Positions 61,545 to 64,000 of a DNA stretch of 64,000 bases are shown in pieces. Below the pieces are notes generated by a model that was not told the DNA's origin, did no database searches, and saw only the letters and a list, made by a program, of their open reading frames with translations. Within the stretch, counting starts at the first letter, position 1, and the number at the start of each line of letters is the position of its first letter. The stretch comes from Petrolisthes cinctipes (Eukaryota > Arthropoda > Malacostraca > Decapoda > Porcellanidae): contig JAWQEG010001441.1 in NCBI GenBank assembly GCA_033782935.1, positions 62,001-126,000 on the forward strand. Direction: 5' to 3'. A program made the position numbers and the translations under genes.

Positions 61545-63549
61545 TTGTTAGAGTATTTTCAACATACAGGCCAAAAACATACTGAAAATCGATCTTTTAG
61601 GTGCCCAAAAGTCGATATGTGCATGCATCTTCTGTACCCGTTTATATCTCAAATTCTGGCCCTAAACACCCGAAAATTCGATATTTTGGGGTCCCAGAAG
61701 CGATCTGTACATGCCTACTCCGTGTTAGAGTATTTTCAAAATTCAGGCCCAAAACATGCTGAAAATCGATATTTTTGGTGCCCAAAGTCAATATGTGCAT
61801 GTATCTTCTGTACCCGTTTATATCTCAAATTCAGGCTCAAAACACCCGAAAATTCAATATTTTGGGGTCCCAGAAGCAATCTGTACATGCCTACTCAGTG
61901 CTAGAATATTTTCAAAATATAGGCTAAAAACATGCTAAAAATCGATCTTTTAGGTGCCAAAAAGTCGATATCTCAAATTCAGTCCCAAAACACCCGAAAA
62001 TTCGATATTTAGGGGTCCCAGAAGCGATCAGTACATGCCTACTCCGTGTTAGAGTATTTTCAAAATACATGCTCAAAACATACTGAAAATCGATCTTTTA
62101 GGTGCACAAAAGTCGATATGTGCATGCATCTTCAGTACCCATTTATATCTCAAATTCAGGCTCAAAACACCCGAAAATTCAATATTTTTGGGTCCCAGAA
62201 GCAATCTGTACATGCCTACTCAGTGTTAGAGTATTTTCAAAATACAGGCCCAAAACATGCTGAAAATCGATATTTTATATGCCCAAAGTCAATATATGCA
62301 TGTATCTTCTGTACCCGTTTATATCTCAAATTCAGGCTCAAAACACCCGAAAATTCAATATTTTGGGGTCCCAGAAGCAATCTGTACATGCCTACACAGT
62401 GCTAGAATATTTTCAAAATATAGGCTAAAAACATGCTAAAAATCGATATTTTAGGTGCCAAAAAATCGATATCTCAAATTCAGTCCCAAAACACCCGAAA
62501 ATTCGATATTTAGAGGTCCCAGAAGGTATCTGTACATGCCTACTCCTTGTTAGAGTATTTTCAACATACAGGCCAAAAACATACTGAAAATCGATCTTTT
62601 AGGTGCCAAAAAGTCGATATGTGCATGCATCTTCTGTACCCGTTTATATCTCAAATTCTGGCCCTAAACACCCGAAAATTCGATATTTTGGGGTCCCAGA
62701 AGCGATCTGTACATGCCTACTCCGTGTCAGAGTATTTTCAAAATTCAGGCCCAAAACATGCTGAAAATCGATATTTTTGGTGCCCAAAGTCAATATGTGC
62801 ATGTATCTTCTGTACCCGTTTATATCTCAAATTCAGGCTCAAAACACCCGAAAATTCAATATTTTGGGGTCCCAGAAGCAATCTGTACATGCCTACTCAG
62901 TGCTAGAATATTTTCAAAATATAGGCTAAAAACATGCTAAAAATCGATCTTTTAGGTGCCAAAAAGTCGATATCTCAAATTCAGTCCCAAAACACCCGAA
63001 AATTCGATATTTAGGGGTCCCAGAAGCGATCTGTACATGCCTACTCTGTGTTAGAGTATTTTCAAAATACATGCTCAAAAACATACTGAAAATCGATCTT
63101 TTAGGTGCACAAAAGTCGATATGTGCATGCATCTTCAGTACCCGTTTATATCTCAAATTCAGGCTCAAAACACCCGAAAATTCAATATTTTGGGGTCCCA
63201 GAAGCAATCTGTACATGCCTACTCAGTGTTAGAGTATTTTCAAAATACAGGCCCAAAACATGCTGAAAATCGATATTTTTGGTGCCCAAAGTAAATATGT
63301 GCATGTATCTTCTGTACCCGTTTATATCTCAAATTCAGGCTCAAAACACCCGAAAATTCAATATTTTGGGGTCCCAGTAGCAATCTGTACATAGGCACTC
63401 AGTGCTATAATATTTTCAAAATATAGGCTAAAAACATGCTAAAAATCGATCTTTTAGGTGCCAAAAAGTCGATATCTCAAATTCAGTCCCAAAACACCCG
63501 AAAATTCGATATTTAGGGGTCCCAGAAGCGATCTGTAAATGCCTACTCC
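60868..63549 (+). repeat. End of the third super-repeat copy
   Basis: Blocks 60868 (4-mer), 61545, 62046, 62547 and 63048 match 43107, 43785, 44286, 44787 and 45288 with offset 17760 (17761 in the first). Shared marks are TACCCATTTATATC at 62147, CCGTGTCAGAG, the CTCTGTGTTAGAG start with CTCAAAAACATAC, CCCAAAGTAAATATG and GTACATAGGCACTCAG. Confidence 0.86.
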
Positions 63550-64000
63550 GTGTTAGAGTATTTTCAAAATACATGCTCAAAACATACTGAAAATCGATCT
63601 TTTAGGTGCACAAAAGTCGATGTGTGCATGCATCTTCAGTACCCGTTTATATCTCAAATTCAGGCTCAAAACACCCGAAAATTCAATATTTTGGGGTCCC
63701 AGAAGCAATCTGTACATGCCTACTCAGTGTCAGAGTATTTTCAAAATACAGGCCCAAAACATGCTGAAAATCGATATTTTAGATGCCCAAAGTCAATATG
63801 TGCATGTATCTTCTGTACCCGTTTATATCTCAAATTCAGGCTCAAAACACCCGAAAATTCAATATTTTGAGGTCCCAGAAGCAATCTGTACATGCTTACA
63901 CAGTGCTAGAATATTTTCAAAATATAGGCTAAAAACATGCTAAAAATCGACATTTTAGGTGCCATAAAATCGATATCTAAATTCAGTCCCAAAACACCCG
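63550..64000 (+). repeat. Start of a fourth super-repeat copy, cut by the window end
   Basis: A2 at 63550 (with AGTCGATGTGTGC), B2 at 63727 and C2 from 63903 match 45790 onward with offset 17760, including TTTTGAGGTCCC and ATCGATATCTAAATTC. The C2 unit is cut at 64000, so the array goes on to the right. Confidence 0.86.

Larger units (their letters stand above)
1..64000 (+). repeat. Continuous satellite DNA array (A-B-C trimer family)
   Basis: The entire window consists of head-to-tail units of 148 to 177 bp, about 380 in all. Unit starts are marked by GTGTTAGAGTATTTTC (classes A and B) or GTGCTAGAATATTTTC (class C). I followed unit starts from base 29 to the window end and the distances are almost always 177, 176 or 148, with exceptions explained by visible indels. 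No unit is inverted and no unrelated sequence interrupts the array. One A1 unit counted by hand is 72/177 G+C, about 41%. The array size and nested periodicity are typical of eukaryotic centromeric or heterochromatic satellites; the family itself I do not recognise. The strand label is arbitrary and only gives the orientation used here. Confidence 0.98.

Noticed and set aside
1..64000. CRISPR array
   Set aside because: Repeats are directly adjacent and there are no unique spacers; the periods (148-177 bp) are far larger than in CRISPR arrays.
1..64000. Assignment to human alpha satellite (171 bp) or Arabidopsis CEN178 on the basis of unit length
   Set aside because: Length is similar but I see no sequence match to the consensus motifs of either that I can recall; the family remains unnamed.
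1..64000. Transposon, LTR, rRNA, tRNA or telomere repeat insertions
   Set aside because: Unit starts could be followed without a gap from 29 to the end. Every length deviation was explained by small indels or whole-monomer changes.

Overview
The whole 64,000-base window is one uninterrupted tandem satellite DNA array. I find no protein gene, RNA gene, transposon or unique sequence in it. Every unit reads in the same direction, and the array runs off both ends, so its true length exceeds 64 kb. An array this large, with nucleosome-sized units and nested higher-order repeats (HORs), points to a eukaryotic chromosome. It is plausibly centromeric or pericentromeric heterochromatin, but the sequence alone proves neither that nor the taxon. 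I do not recognise the family as a named satellite.

Units are related at several scales. (1) An ancestral half-unit of about 88 bp: the two halves of a monomer still match at 56 of 88 positions without gaps. (2) Monomers of three classes: A (177 bp), B (176 bp) and C (148 bp, a B/A-like unit with a 29-bp internal deletion). Each class has two main subtypes (A1/A2, B1/B2, C1/C2). (3) A trimer A-B-C of 501 bp. (4) In the cleanest parts, a hexamer A1-B1-C1-A2-B2-C2 of 1002 bp. (5) Kilobase-scale segmental duplications of blocks of these trimers.

Layout: 1-1020, one hexamer (with an 11-bp-range deletion in its first B). 1021-5350 and 5351-10331, two copies of a 4.33-kb block, the second carrying 649 extra bases. 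10332-16266, an irregular zone with many dimers, 4-mers and a private 15-bp-deleted B2. 16267-26943, trimers rich in the A1 form with a CAACATAC start and 2.0-, 3.0-, 5.0- and 7.5-kb internal duplications. 26944-36278 and 36279-45789, two nearly identical copies of a 9.3/9.5-kb super-repeat. 45790 to about 47700, the start of a third copy. About 47700-60867, a different local family with a 3.97-kb tandem duplication. 60868-63549, the end of the third super-repeat copy. 63550-64000, the start of a fourth.

The units do not work together as genes. What the sequence records is unequal exchange: hybrid monomers, exact one-monomer losses and shared private variants allow individual recombination events to be reconstructed. 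Open reading frames exist only because 177 is a multiple of three; I do not regard any as coding. All comparisons were made by eye, so counts of differences are minimum estimates.
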